Below the pieces are notes generated by a model that worked only from the letters and a program-made list of their open reading frames with translations, made no database searches and was not told the origin of the DNA. Made by a program: the position numbers and the translations under genes. Source: Incurvaria masculella (taxonomy: Eukaryota; Arthropoda; Insecta; Lepidoptera; Incurvariidae). Taken from it: a DNA stretch of 64,000 nucleotides. Below are positions 9,141 to 19,377 of the stretch, in pieces (position 1 is the stretch's first letter; every line of letters begins with the position of its first letter). The stretch is taken from the NCBI GenBank assembly GCA_946894095.1, contig OX335647.2, forward strand, positions 12,728,001-12,792,000, given 5' to 3'.

Positions 9141-10523
9141 TGTAGCCTTGTTAATTTAAAGGGTGTGATGCATTAGAAGAAATGAGTAAGTAGGAGTGGT
9201 TGCCACGGACAGACCGACAGACATATATAGGGTTTCAAGGGCCCAGGGATCTTCCGGTGGTTCGTTGTACTTTAATTAGGCTACAAGATATCCAGGTGGT
9301 TACGCCGGTGTATAAAGTGTGATGTGTAGAGGAGGGATCTCATGAATGTACTTGGTGGCAGCTCTGCAGCGTGTGGGGGAGGCTGTTCACAGGTTGGGAA
9401 TGGGTGAATTTGTAGGGAATCGATGAATAGCGAATTAACAGACTACAGTAGGTACAAAAAAAGATGTAATAAATTATAGACCATTTGAGGCACAAAACAC
9501 AAACAGACAATCAAAAATACACCCTGGCATTGTCCTATTTAAGACACCTACAAATTAAGAAAATTGGGCTGTGGCGATCTAACCATCTACCTAAAATAGC
9601 CTATATTTAGAAGCACAAAGAAGACTATAAATAATTAACAATCAAGGCGGTGTTCTAACACGGCCTTAGCCTAACCTAATATCCAAATGGCCGGGGTTCC
9701 ATGCCGGGAGCTCGGGGTGGGTCCGAGGTCGTGCGTAGTCGAATGGGCGGTGTCCTGCTTCAATGGGTGGTCCTGATAGACGCTCTTTGCGGTTTCATCT
9801 TAGATTTCTACGGGGGGCTGGCGTTAGAGTATAGGTACCGTGCGGGGATCCAGCAGGCGTACGGCGACGCTGTGGTGGTGGGTCTACGTGTTGAAGATGT
9901 CGGACCGGCGACTGTGACAGGGCACGGCGGAAGCTGTGGCTGCTGGTCCACGGGCTGAAGACATCGGAAGGCGTGGGTGTGGCCTCGAAGTAGATCACGC
10001 CCGGCTGCTCACACGGATACGGAACACGGCGGCACGGCGGGCGCACCGATATTCGCGAAGGGTGGTACGCGGACAGCTCAACCAACTTTGGGAGCGAAAG
10101 TTTTCACATTTTTGTTAATGTCGCCTGACTCCTCGGCCTCGGGACCCGCACTCGTCGGAGCATGTGGCGCGACCGTGCGTCTCAAGGTGCTGCCCGCTTC
10201 TGCCCGTGTCCCGCGGGCGGCGCGGCGGAGGATTGCCGCGTGTTTCGACATTCCCAATCGGCGTCGCTAAGGCCCCAGTGGCGAGATCCGGTGCAGCATC
10301 TCGCTTGCACCTTGCTGGGAGCGCTGCTGTTGCGTCCTTGTCTTGTGTCTAACGAATTTAACTCAAACGGCGCTGTTTGTGCACCAGTGCCGAGATCCGG
10401 TGCAGCATCTCGCTCGCACCTTGCTGGGAGCGATGCCGTTGCGTCCTTGTCTCGCACTCAATGCAAAAAGATAATCTCGCCCCTGGTATCGTTACGTCAT
10501 AAGGCGGCGCGGCGGACGCTACA
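9141..10523 (-). repeat. 3' LTR (left copy on the plus strand)
   Basis: 1383 bp, starting TGTAGCC and ending CGCTACA on the plus strand. It matches 19378-20760 base for base by eye except at 9800 (T here, G at 20037). It contains an internal 69-bp direct repeat (10275-10343 and 10384-10452, period 109 bp). Short open frames inside it appear identically in both LTRs and are not genes. Confidence 0.97.
10275..10452. repeat. 69-bp direct repeat within the LTR
   Basis: 10275-10343 and 10384-10452 share CCAGTG, GAGATCCGGTGCAGCATCTC and GCGTCCTTGTCT at a constant 109-bp offset. The same pair recurs at 20512-20580 and 20621-20689. Such pairs in LTRs often hold enhancer or binding sites; that role is inference here. 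Confidence 0.9.
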
Positions 10524-10964
10524 ATACCCGGTTACTTAAAAAACAAAAAAAAAACAAGCAAAAAAAAAAGAATTTAAGTACCCTAGACATTTAACAAAGT
10601 GACCAGAATGTCACAGTGACTATAACATTAATTGCTGAACTATAATTGACAGTGCAAAAGTAATAATTAATACTGAAGCTAACCAAAATGTTACTAATGA
10701 TAATCTTTACATCAATGTGATATCGATTGGCAAAACTGTTTTAAATTTCTAGACATTCAACAGGTTTACAATACTATAAGCCAAGCCCAATGGAATGCTA
10801 AAACATCTAAATGACAACAGAAATAGAATTAATATCGAACACAGTGTTATGACATTAACATATAAGTAACATTTTTATCAATCAGTAAAATATTTACACA
10901 CATGTACAAGCTAACACATATTTACAATCCTATGGAAGCCACAGCCCAATGACTTATATCCTTT

Positions 10965-11330
10965 AAGTTGACTTTCATTATTAATAAAAAGTATAAGACG
11001 AGTATGAGAAGAAACATTACTAGCCGAAATTATATTCATGAATGTCTTTTTTTTTTTTTTAAATAAAAACAAGAAAAGCAAGGCATAAAGAGAACAAGTT
11101 GTGTCCTTGAGTGTACTTTCAATAATAAGGAAAATTGAGATACGTATAAAAATAAACATCACTAAAGAAGTTGTATCTATGAGTGTACTTTCGATAATAA
11201 GAATTAAGACAAATAATTTAAGAAAAAAAAAAACATCAATAAAGGAAGTTTTGTCCTTGAGTGTATTTTCAATAATAAAAATTAAGACAAGTATGAGAAA
11301 ACATTATTAAGCGAAGTTGTGTCCTCCAGC
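10965..11330. repeat. About 75-bp tandem repeats in the gypsy 3' region
   Basis: A unit with TTGTGTCCTTGAGTGTACTT, CAATAATAA and AATTAAGACAAGTATGAGAA recurs at about 11095, 11170 and 11250, with a diverged copy near 10965. Period about 75-80 bp. Confidence 0.75.
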
Positions 11331-12798
11331 ATTATTAAAGCGATAGTAGGAACCACTGTGTGTTCCGGACATTATATTTCTAACATTCCGTATACTTTCT
11401 AAATACTATAATGTGTCTAGCGACATCCTACTTAAGATGTGTCACTCTGAACGCGAACTAACTAACTAACTAACTAACTAAGTACCTACGCTTAAGTATT
11501 TTAATTGTATTTATATAATTAGCATGTTTATATCTTAATACAATTTGAATTTTCTCAAAATCCGTGTTTAATTTTGTCTTTCCAAGAGTTTATATGTTCA
11601 GTGGCTCACTATGCCATATTTATTTAGAGTTCCTACTCTTATTGGTCGCTATTGTGCGCCTATAAATTAATTTTAAGTTTAAACTAAAATTAGCAATATT
11701 TACAATTGTACAATTAATACGAAAGTTTTACCAACACTCACGAACGCGTTTTGAGACACATGAAATGATTTGGCAAATAAGACTCAGCAGTCTTCAAAAT
11801 GGTTTACATTAACCGAATAGAATCCTATGGGAAACGTCATTAACATTTAACCCGTAGATGCTCAAAATCCAAAATAATAAGTGCCTTTTTATAAGGGACG
11901 CTTTATAAATGTCATATCCTTGTTCTTACCTAGAGTAAATTTTATCTAAATACGACTTATAAGTATTTTTATATACAGGTATGTACAGAGAACATGTGTT
12001 GGGAGGGTATGGTTGTTTGGAACTTAAAACTAAATAATGCAACCCAACCAGTCTTATTATGCCGACTTAACATAAAAAAACTGGTTGTAATTGGTGAGCC
12101 TCAGAGTGAGAACTCGTAAAACCCCTTCAGATCAAGACACGCGAACTGTCTCGTGTCTCATCTTGGCCCTAGGTAGGTGCCTAGTGCACCGCCTGTCGAG
12201 AAGCGTTAAATGGGGTATGGCCTGCACCTAGAGATTCTATAGAATTTTGCCCCCCTCATGGGAGGCGGCATCTATCACGAAATACACCATTATGTGTTTT
12301 CAGCTGAACGTGTCTGACGCGACGTGTTGCCCGTTACAGTACACTATAGCTGTTAAAAGAAAAAAAGAAAAGAAAAAAAAATAGAGAATAACCAAAAGAA
12401 CTAACATAAAATAAAGCGCGGTGAATGCGCTGTATGCCTTGTCTACGTAAGTGACTCGGTTGAGACCACTTACTAGTGACAGAGGACAGATATGGGGAAA
12501 AGGGTAGGAACCACTTGCTTACATCATCATTCACTTATCCTGTCGTATCCTTTCTTTTAAATTATCTATCATACTGGGTTGGGTGAGGTGGTTGGTGTTA
12601 GGGTGGGAGGGCGCAAGCTTGCTAGGGAATAGGGTGAGGGGTGAGGTTAAGTGAGGTGGAGGTAAAAGAAAGAAAGAGAAGAAAAAAAAAACCCGACGAA
12701 CGCGAGGCTGGTTTGCTTCGCGGACGTCTGTGAAAGACCCTAACCTAACTAAGAATTTGTCGAACTGATTTTAACGGATTCGAACAATGTGGAGTGTA

Positions 12799-13374
12799 GA
12801 TAAGGCTTATATTTATATGGAGGTTCTACAACCGCCTCCAGCTGTGACGACACAAGAGTGACCGTACACATAAGTTTGAGAGATAAGGCTTTATTTTTGC
12901 TACGCAGGATTCTCAACCAACCGTCCTGCGGGATATTTTGAATAAGGCTTGGGCGTTTAACGTGCGTTTCAAAAATACCATAAAAAACCGCGCACCGGTG
13001 AGTCGATAAGGCTTTAATTTATAACAAAGAACGTTAACTCGACCGCGTTCCATATCGCCCAGGACACACGTGTACCCAATAGTACATTGTGACACAAGCA
13101 CATTTTTTTAAAAGACAAAATATATTTTTTTTTCCAAAGACAAAATTTTCCAAGAACAAGACATATACTAAAACTTAAATAAACATACCAAAACGAATCT
13201 AACCTAGGTAGTGTGTCGGCATGATTTGTGACCGAACACCTAGATGCGGGATAAGGCTTAGATTTATAACACGGATTCCCACGTAACCGTCCGTGAGCAA
13301 GGATAGGGCTTTTTATTTATTAACGTGAATTCCCTTGCCAATACCGTTCACGGGATATTTTTTCAATAAGGCTT
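12799..13374. repeat. Seven ATAAGGCTT motifs in the gypsy 3' region
   Basis: GATAAGGCTT or a one-base variant occurs at 12799, 12882, 12941, 13005, 13250, 13302 and 13365. Around two of them a longer block is duplicated (CGGGATATTTT then AATAAGGCTT then ACGTGCGTT, at about 12930 and 13352). Confidence 0.85.
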
Positions 13375-13677
13375 TAGATATTAACGTGCGTTCGAAAAAT
13401 ATTCCAAAAAAACAACCGCGCACGACCGACCCTAACCTAACTATTGGAGTATAGCTTGTTTTACTAAAAAAACTTCTCCAAGAATTACCGTCATCCATGT
13501 ATCCCTTGAAACCTGGCTCCTTTTTAGGGCGTGTGACACAAGATACAATTTAATAGAGAATTTAACCATTTAAAAATTTTGTAACTTATTGTTACTTAAA
13601 GTTATTGTTTAAATTTATGACCAAATATATCAAAGAAATGCAAACCAGTTCAACAAAAGTTTTAATTAATTTTTTTT

Positions 13678-16600
13678 TTAGTATTTAATAATATCACTCA
13701 CATGTATTAGGCCTGCCTTGGAACCATCCATGTTGCCCAAAATGTATGTATTTTCAGATTTTTTCTCAAGGACCACAGATTTAATAAAACGAGGGGCTAA
13801 TTTATTTGAAAAGAATTTAGCGGCGTCCGATTGAACATGGGACCGACGCCAGACTATGTCACCTACATTGAAATGTATCACTGAACGACGAAGGTTGTAG
13901 CGTTTGGCATTAGCTTGATATGCTTGAGTCAGGTTCGCTTGGATTTGATGAAAAACGCTTGCCAATGATTTTAAGCTAGTGGTCCATTCGTCGCGACCAT
14001 CGATAATTAACTCCTCTAATTTAGTGAAATCTGCAAATTTATGGAATCGACCATCGAAGATGAGTTCTCTACCTGTCATTACAAAATTGGGTGAAAACCC
14101 ATGGGCTAAGCTGACATGGCTATTTAAAGCTGCCTGAATCTTAGGTAAATTTTTAGTCCAGTTTCTATGGTCTGTCTCAACATAAGAAGCAATGGCTAAT
14201 TCAATGGTACGATTGTGTCTTTCCACTGGATTGTTTTGTGGGAAATAGACACAATTTTTGAAAAATTTAGGGATATTATACCTTTTTAAAAGTGCCTGAA
14301 ACTCGTTAGAGACGAACTGCACGCCATTATCACTTATCATACAATATGGCACGCCATAGACTAGGAAAATCTCATTTTCAATGAATTTAATTATTGACTT
14401 ACTATTGGCTTTTCTAAGTGGGCATAACCATACAAATTTGGAGAAAATGTCAACTACAGTAAGCAAGTATGCGTGTCCTGAATAAGACCTCGGCAGAGGA
14501 CCAATGAGATCGCAACTTAATGTTTGCATTGGAGCGTAGACCTTCTTCTGAAATAACATTTTACCATGGGGTAGCTGATTATTAGCTTTAAATGCCAAAC
14601 AAACTTCACACGAACTTAAGATTGATTTGATTGAAGGAAACATGTTGGGCCAGTAATAATTCAGTTGTAACTTTTTAAAACATTTAAATGGGCCAAGGTG
14701 TGCCGATAGAGGGCTCTCGTGAGTAGCAGTTACTATCTGTTTAATATGGTCAGCGGGAATAACTTCTTTCCATGAAAATGAATTTAAAAGATTGAATTTA
14801 GGTTTGCAAAAACGAAAGAGCTTATCGTCTTCCAACCTAAAGTTCGGGTAACTAGCGGGTGATTTTTGTATACTATTTTTTATTTTCAAAAACCACTCAT
14901 CAGTTATAGGAACGTTTGGGTTGGATGAGTTTACACTTTCGATCTTAATACGTGACAACGCGTCCGGGACAACATGGAGTTTGCCTTTCTTGTGGACGAT
15001 ATCAAAGGAGAATTGCGAGAGCCTAGTAGACCAACGGGCGAGCCTGCCCGTGGGGTTCTCGAGTTTATATAACCATTTCAAGCTTTCATGGTCAGTCACA
15101 ATCGTGAAATGAGTTCCTTCTAGGTAATGTCTAAAATGTGTGGTAGCTTCCACAATACTAAGTAATTCCCTTTCGGTGGTAGAAAAACCTTGCTCTTGTT
15201 TTGTTAGCGTTCTCGAATAGTAAGCTACGGGGTGTTCCTGAAAATTTGCGTCCTTTTGTACAACTGCTGAACCAATTCCCACTAAACTTGCATCACAGTG
15301 GAGGAAAAAGGGGGCTTCAAAATTGGGAACACATAAAACTGGGGCTGAAGTGAGGGCGGATTTTAATTTTACGAAGGCTGCCTCTGCCTCAGGTGTCCAA
15401 TTAAATTTTGAATATTTTTCAGAGATGGAACTTGTGAGATTGGACAGGGGCGCCGCAATAGTAGAGAAATTTTTGATGAAACGGCGGTAGTAGGAAGCTA
15501 GTCCTAAGAAACTGCGTACATCTTTGACACATTTGGGTGTTGGAAAGTTTTTCACTGCCTCCACTTTGGCTGGGTCAGTCTTTAAGCCGAACTCGTTTAT
15601 AACGTAACCAAGATATTTCAGCTCAGATTTTAGAAATTCACACTTCTTTAGGTTAACTGTTAGGTTAGCGAAATGTAAACGTTCGTAAACTTTGTCAAGG
15701 TAAGAAATATGGTCTGCAAAATTGTTGGAAATTATAATTAGGTCGTCTAGATAACCAAACACATGGTCATCGAATTCTGCACCTGGTAGTAACGCATCGA
15801 CCAGGCGCTGTAAATTCTGGGGTGCGTTAGATAGCCCAAAAGGGACCACCTTAAATTGTAATAAGCCTCGGCCCTGTGAGATAATCGCTGTCTTTTCCTT
15901 AGCCGATTCTGCCAGAGGGAGCTGAAGAAATGCCTTAGATAAGTCAATGGAAGAAATATATTTTGCGTCCTTTAAATTATCAAGAATGTTATCTATGCGA
16001 GGGAGAGGATAACTACATTTTTTTGTAACAGCGTTTAGTTTACGAGAGTCCATGCAAAGGCGGAAGGAGTTGTCCTTCTTGGGTACTACTAACACAGGAC
16101 TGGCCCAGGGTGACGATGATGGTTCCAGAACATCCAAGTCTATCATTTCATCTATTAATTGGTCCACTAACTTTTGTTTGTAGGGTGACATGCGATAGAA
16201 CCTTTGTTTGATTGGAGGACCTTCCGTATCAATTTCATATTCAAGAAGATGCGTTCGACCTAGGCCACATTTTTCAAAAGATATGGACTCAAACTTTTCT
16301 ATCGTTTTATTTAATATTAATTGTTCATCTGGAGAAAGTTTACAATTACTCGAGTTAGAAATAGAATGCAGCTGTTGCGCGTTAGAAACAGAATGCGGGG
16401 GCTGTGCGCTCTGAGCGCGATGTGTGGCATTGAGCGCTCCGGAAGAAGGCTTGGTTTCACCGACCGACGCGAGCGGCACGTACGTAGGGAGGGTGGGCGG
16501 GGGAGAATTCGGCCGATACGCTTTGCGTTCTAAGACATCTATTGACTCTTGCACAGAAGCGACGGCTATTTTGCGGGCCGACTTAATGTCCGGGTTATTA

Positions 16601-17166
16601 TTAGACGGAATGTCGTCCAAAGCTAACAATAACTTAGTAAGTGATTCATCCAACAACTTATAATGTTTGCTCGAACGGGGGCTGTTAAAGCTAGAAATTT
16701 TACTTTTAATGATATCTAAGCTGGAAATAATATCTTTAATTTTTTTAATGGCCCCATCAATGTTTAATGAAGAAATCTGAAATTCTGACGGAATGGAGAA
16801 AGTGATTTTTTTATTTATACAGCCGGAAATTTTTTTTGATAGACCGGACTTTTCCCAAAATTCTGTGCCTAAAATGCAATCAGATTTAATTTCTGGAATA
16901 ACTTCAAAAGTAAGTGGAATTTCAATGCCGTCGACCACGATATTGCAATGGATTGAGCCTGGACTAAATTGTTTAGTCCCGTCTGCCGTAGAGGCGGAAC
17001 AAATTTTGGACTTGTCTAAAGTATATCCCATATTCAGTATTTCAAGATGTGAATTATTACCAAACACATTTATCTCGGCTCCACTATCTAATAGAGCTGT
17101 AAAATCCTTATTATTTAACTTGAAATGAACGTAAGGCCTCCTATCGCCATGTTGGTTTGATAGCAC
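13678..17166 (-). CDS. pol: Pol polyprotein: protease, RT, RNase H, integrase
   Basis: The frame is open upstream as far as the slip site at 17253-17259, so the true product is a Gag-Pol fusion; the boundary 17166 is only a GTG codon. Residue numbers count from there. Protease: LLDSGAE with D27. Reverse transcriptase: SSIDLSKAF with D408 and GYLDD with D474 and D475. RNase H: HCDAS with D625, E665 and TDHES with D692. Integrase: zinc ligands H816, H823, C853, C856, then D886, D946 and E982, exactly a D,D35E spacing. The C-terminus (about 1090-1162) is the integrase tail with a chromatin- or DNA-binding SH3-like region. All catalytic residues are present and there is no stop or frameshift, so the enzyme set may be functional. 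Confidence 0.97.
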   Translation of the reverse strand: MLSNQHGDRRPYVHFKLNNKDFTALLDSGAEINVFGNNSHLEILNMGYTLDKSKICSASTADGTKQFSPGSIHCNIVVDGIEIPLTFEVIPEIKSDCILGTEFWEKSGLSKKISGCINKKITFSIPSEFQISSLNIDGAIKKIKDIISSLDIIKSKISSFNSPRSSKHYKLLDESLTKLLLALDDIPSNNNPDIKSARKIAVASVQESIDVLERKAYRPNSPPPTLPTYVPLASVGETKPSSGALNATHRAQSAQPPHSVSNAQQLHSISNSSNCKLSPDEQLILNKTIEKFESISFEKCGLGRTHLLEYEIDTEGPPIKQRFYRMSPYKQKLVDQLIDEMIDLDVLEPSSSPWASPVLVVPKKDNSFRLCMDSRKLNAVTKKCSYPLPRIDNILDNLKDAKYISSIDLSKAFLQLPLAESAKEKTAIISQGRGLLQFKVVPFGLSNAPQNLQRLVDALLPGAEFDDHVFGYLDDLIIISNNFADHISYLDKVYERLHFANLTVNLKKCEFLKSELKYLGYVINEFGLKTDPAKVEAVKNFPTPKCVKDVRSFLGLASYYRRFIKNFSTIAAPLSNLTSSISEKYSKFNWTPEAEAAFVKLKSALTSAPVLCVPNFEAPFFLHCDASLVGIGSAVVQKDANFQEHPVAYYSRTLTKQEQGFSTTERELLSIVEATTHFRHYLEGTHFTIVTDHESLKWLYKLENPTGRLARWSTRLSQFSFDIVHKKGKLHVVPDALSRIKIESVNSSNPNVPITDEWFLKIKNSIQKSPASYPNFRLEDDKLFRFCKPKFNLLNSFSWKEVIPADHIKQIVTATHESPLSAHLGPFKCFKKLQLNYYWPNMFPSIKSILSSCEVCLAFKANNQLPHGKMLFQKKVYAPMQTLSCDLIGPLPRSYSGHAYLLTVVDIFSKFVWLCPLRKANSKSIIKFIENEIFLVYGVPYCMISDNGVQFVSNEFQALLKRYNIPKFFKNCVYFPQNNPVERHNRTIELAIASYVETDHRNWTKNLPKIQAALNSHVSLAHGFSPNFVMTGRELIFDGRFHKFADFTKLEELIIDGRDEWTTSLKSLASVFHQIQANLTQAYQANAKRYNLRRSVIHFNVGDIVWRRSHVQSDAAKFFSNKLAPRFIKSVVLEKKSENTYILGNMDGSKAGLIHVSDIIKY

Positions 17167-17246
17167 CGGGCTAACTTTCGGAAAGTCATGAACAAATTTT
17201 AACCAGTCATGCCATTCTTCCGAGGAGGTATAAGTCGCCGGTGCGT

Positions 17247-18590
17247 TTACCCGTTTTTTGTATGAGAAGCGGAAGATTGAGGGGGGGATGGGGGGGCCTC
17301 GATCGCTCGAATATTGTTATGCGGCAGCTCGCGCGCGCTATCGGCGTAGTTCGATGAGTGAAAGTGAGTCGCCGGGGGGTGACTCGCGTTCGGATAATAA
17401 GGTCGGTATTGTTGACCCCTAGGACGGTAAGAGTTATTGTATTGGCCTGAATAGACTGGCCTAAAACGAGGATGTTGACCGCCATTAAAATTATTATTGT
17501 TGGCGTTGTTAATATAAGTTGGAGGATTCTGTTGCCTAACACTAAATTGGCCTGCATTATTGTTAAACCACGGCGGGTATTGTTGTCCGCTGCGTGGGTG
17601 TGACACTTCAGCACGAGATGTGAACCGAGAGTGGGGCTGAGGCGTAGACCTCGAATTTTGGTTACCTTTCGCGGCACATGTGGGACAATTTTTGGACGTG
17701 ACATTTAGCTTGCCGCAGTCAAAGCAGATAGGTATTAAAATATTCGGGCAGTTTTTAAAAGAATGGCCCGTATTTTTACATTTGAGACAAGCGTTTGTGT
17801 TTGAAGTCGACACTGTCTCGGCTTTAGGAATATAACTGTTAACTTTGGACACCTCTGATTTGATATTACTGAAGGGGGCCTCATTATTAAAACGTTCAAT
17901 TTTCTTACCATACGCCAGAAGGTCGCAAGTATTTTTAATCGTACCGTAAATCAGACATTGATTGTACTTAGGTAACATATTTCGTTTTATTATTTCGAAA
18001 AGCATGATATCGGAAATTTGACCCTTGATTTTATTTGCCAAATCATTCACATCTGTTACAAAATCTGACAACTTCTGGTTAGGTTTTTGTTTTAACGAGC
18101 GAATACGGGATTCCGTGTCGAAAACGTAGTCGATATTATCGTACTCCTCTAACAAGGCTTTCTTAAGCTGGTCCCAATTCGTAACTCCATCCCTCACGGT
18201 ACGGAACCATTTCAAAGCAGTGCCCGACAACAAATCAATGAAACATCTCAGTACGATGTCATAGTTAGATTTCCGCGCATAAGTAAGCTCTTCGACACGG
18301 GCAATGAATTCACGTACATCTGTTTCACCACTATATTTTAGATTCCAGGACGATAAGTTGTAGTAATGTTTGTTGAACACACAATTTTCGTGGAGACCTT
18401 CTGGTTTTACCACGGTACTTGAAGATGACTGGTTGGAATCGTTATCCAAGGAAAAAAAACTGGGTCCATAATCACCACCACTACGTGTTACAACATTAAC
18501 CTCCGACTGTGAATTTATGGATTGATTGTCATACATCATTAATTGGTCCTCTGGCATGTCAATGCACACGGAATGGTCCTGGCTTTCCAT
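17247..18590 (-). CDS. gag: Gag structural polyprotein
   Basis: 447 codons from ATG at 18590 to TAA at 17247. Residues about 75-235 look like the retrotransposon capsid domain (WNLKYSG, ALKWFRTV, LKKALLEEYD, QKLSDFVTDVNDLA). A CCHC zinc knuckle follows at C268, C271, H276 and C281, and a second cysteine cluster (C289, C292, C302, C305) lacks the histidine. The C-terminal part is rich in Asn, Gln, Arg, Tyr and Pro, like nucleocapsid tails. It would form cytoplasmic particles that package the element RNA. Intact, and expressed upstream of pol from the same RNA. Confidence 0.93.
   Translation of the reverse strand: MESQDHSVCIDMPEDQLMMYDNQSINSQSEVNVVTRSGGDYGPSFFSLDNDSNQSSSSTVVKPEGLHENCVFNKHYYNLSSWNLKYSGETDVREFIARVEELTYARKSNYDIVLRCFIDLLSGTALKWFRTVRDGVTNWDQLKKALLEEYDNIDYVFDTESRIRSLKQKPNQKLSDFVTDVNDLANKIKGQISDIMLFEIIKRNMLPKYNQCLIYGTIKNTCDLLAYGKKIERFNNEAPFSNIKSEVSKVNSYIPKAETVSTSNTNACLKCKNTGHSFKNCPNILIPICFDCGKLNVTSKNCPTCAAKGNQNSRSTPQPHSRFTSRAEVSHPRSGQQYPPWFNNNAGQFSVRQQNPPTYINNANNNNFNGGQHPRFRPVYSGQYNNSYRPRGQQYRPYYPNASHPPATHFHSSNYADSARELPHNNIRAIEAPPSPPQSSASHTKNG
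17253..17259 (-). promoter_or_regulatory. -1 ribosomal frameshift slip site A AAA AAC
   Basis: On the element strand the end of gag reads ACA AAA AAC GGG TAA. The heptamer A AAA AAC is a canonical X XXY YYZ slip sequence, correctly phased to the gag frame, three bases before the gag stop. Moving back one base enters a frame with no stop until the end of pol. Known gypsy-group elements express pol in this way. No downstream pseudoknot was identified by eye. Confidence 0.9.
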
Positions 18591-19377
18591 TTTGTAGTAC
18601 CTATAATAACTTACTTAAAATGAGTTAAAAAAAAATTACGTAAATTTCCGTTAACGCGACACGCGACTAGATCGAACGAGACGAAAGCCTGATAACTACA
18701 GATTAAGGTTTGTTTTAACGAGTGATTAACAATAAGCACGTAGTTAACCTGACTTCCAAATATAACCTACGTGTTCAACGCAAGAGAATAAAGCGAGAAG
18801 AAAAAAAAATTTCACACACGTTATTTACACACACAATACATAAGCATCAAGAACACATAAAATTATACACTTAAATGAAACAGCACATTTCAGTTTTTTA
18901 TATTTCGTTGTTTCATACTAACCCAAGAAGTTCCGGATCGCGGGACTGGCCGGTCGCGTGCTCACGTGCTCGCGATTTGTCCACGCGCAACGTGCTATAA
19001 GCTATATTTATAAGAAATGAGAGAAAGACAAAGAATATGCTCTGCTCTCGGCTTCCAATATATGATGACCTAAAAACCTAAGGAAACAGTGCACACCTAT
19101 AAGAGCGAGAGTTACCGCCTTCGTGCGCTATTGCAAGACTCGATATTCTAAAATGAAATAACGTGCGTAAGTACCTATATACCTATTACGTTGGTGGACA
19201 CAACTCGTTATTGACACATTTAATATTCAGTTTTGTTAATTCGCTATTTGCTTACCGTCAGGGCTGAAATGGAGAGTTAATTTGTAGTGTATAAAACAAG
19301 TGAGGCGTACCATAATAAAATAAATATAATTAATATATACAAATAGGAAATTAAAATAAACCAGTTCGGGTGCCAAT
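18591..19377 (-). other. 5' leader of the gypsy element with primer binding site
   Basis: 787 bp between the 5' LTR and gag. Directly next to the LTR the element strand reads AT then TGGCACCCGAACTGG (plus-strand 19361-19375), which has the TGG start expected of a tRNA primer binding site at a 2-base offset. I cannot name the tRNA with confidence. No frame of note in the leader. Confidence 0.8.

Larger units (their letters stand above)
10524..13677 (-). other. Long non-coding 3' region of the gypsy element
   Basis: About 3.15 kb between the pol stop and the 3' LTR. No env-like frame (no signal peptide plus transmembrane arrangement in a long frame) is present. Next to the LTR, the element strand reads AACCGGGTAT, a poor polypurine tract, with T-rich runs just upstream. 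The region holds two sets of internal repeats, listed separately. Confidence 0.8.

Noticed and set aside
9701..10539. Several 60-125-codon frames inside the left LTR
   Set aside because: They recur in the right LTR and overlap each other in GC-rich sequence; LTR sequence, not genes.
10524..13677. An env gene in the gypsy element
   Set aside because: No frame longer than about 85 codons and no signal peptide or transmembrane arrangement.
13678..17166. Pol starting independently at 17166
   Set aside because: The codon there is GTG and the frame is open upstream to the slip site, so fusion to Gag is more likely.
17207..17704. 165-codon frame overlapping the gag end
   Set aside because: Out-of-phase shadow of gag; pol is reached by the -1 slip site instead.
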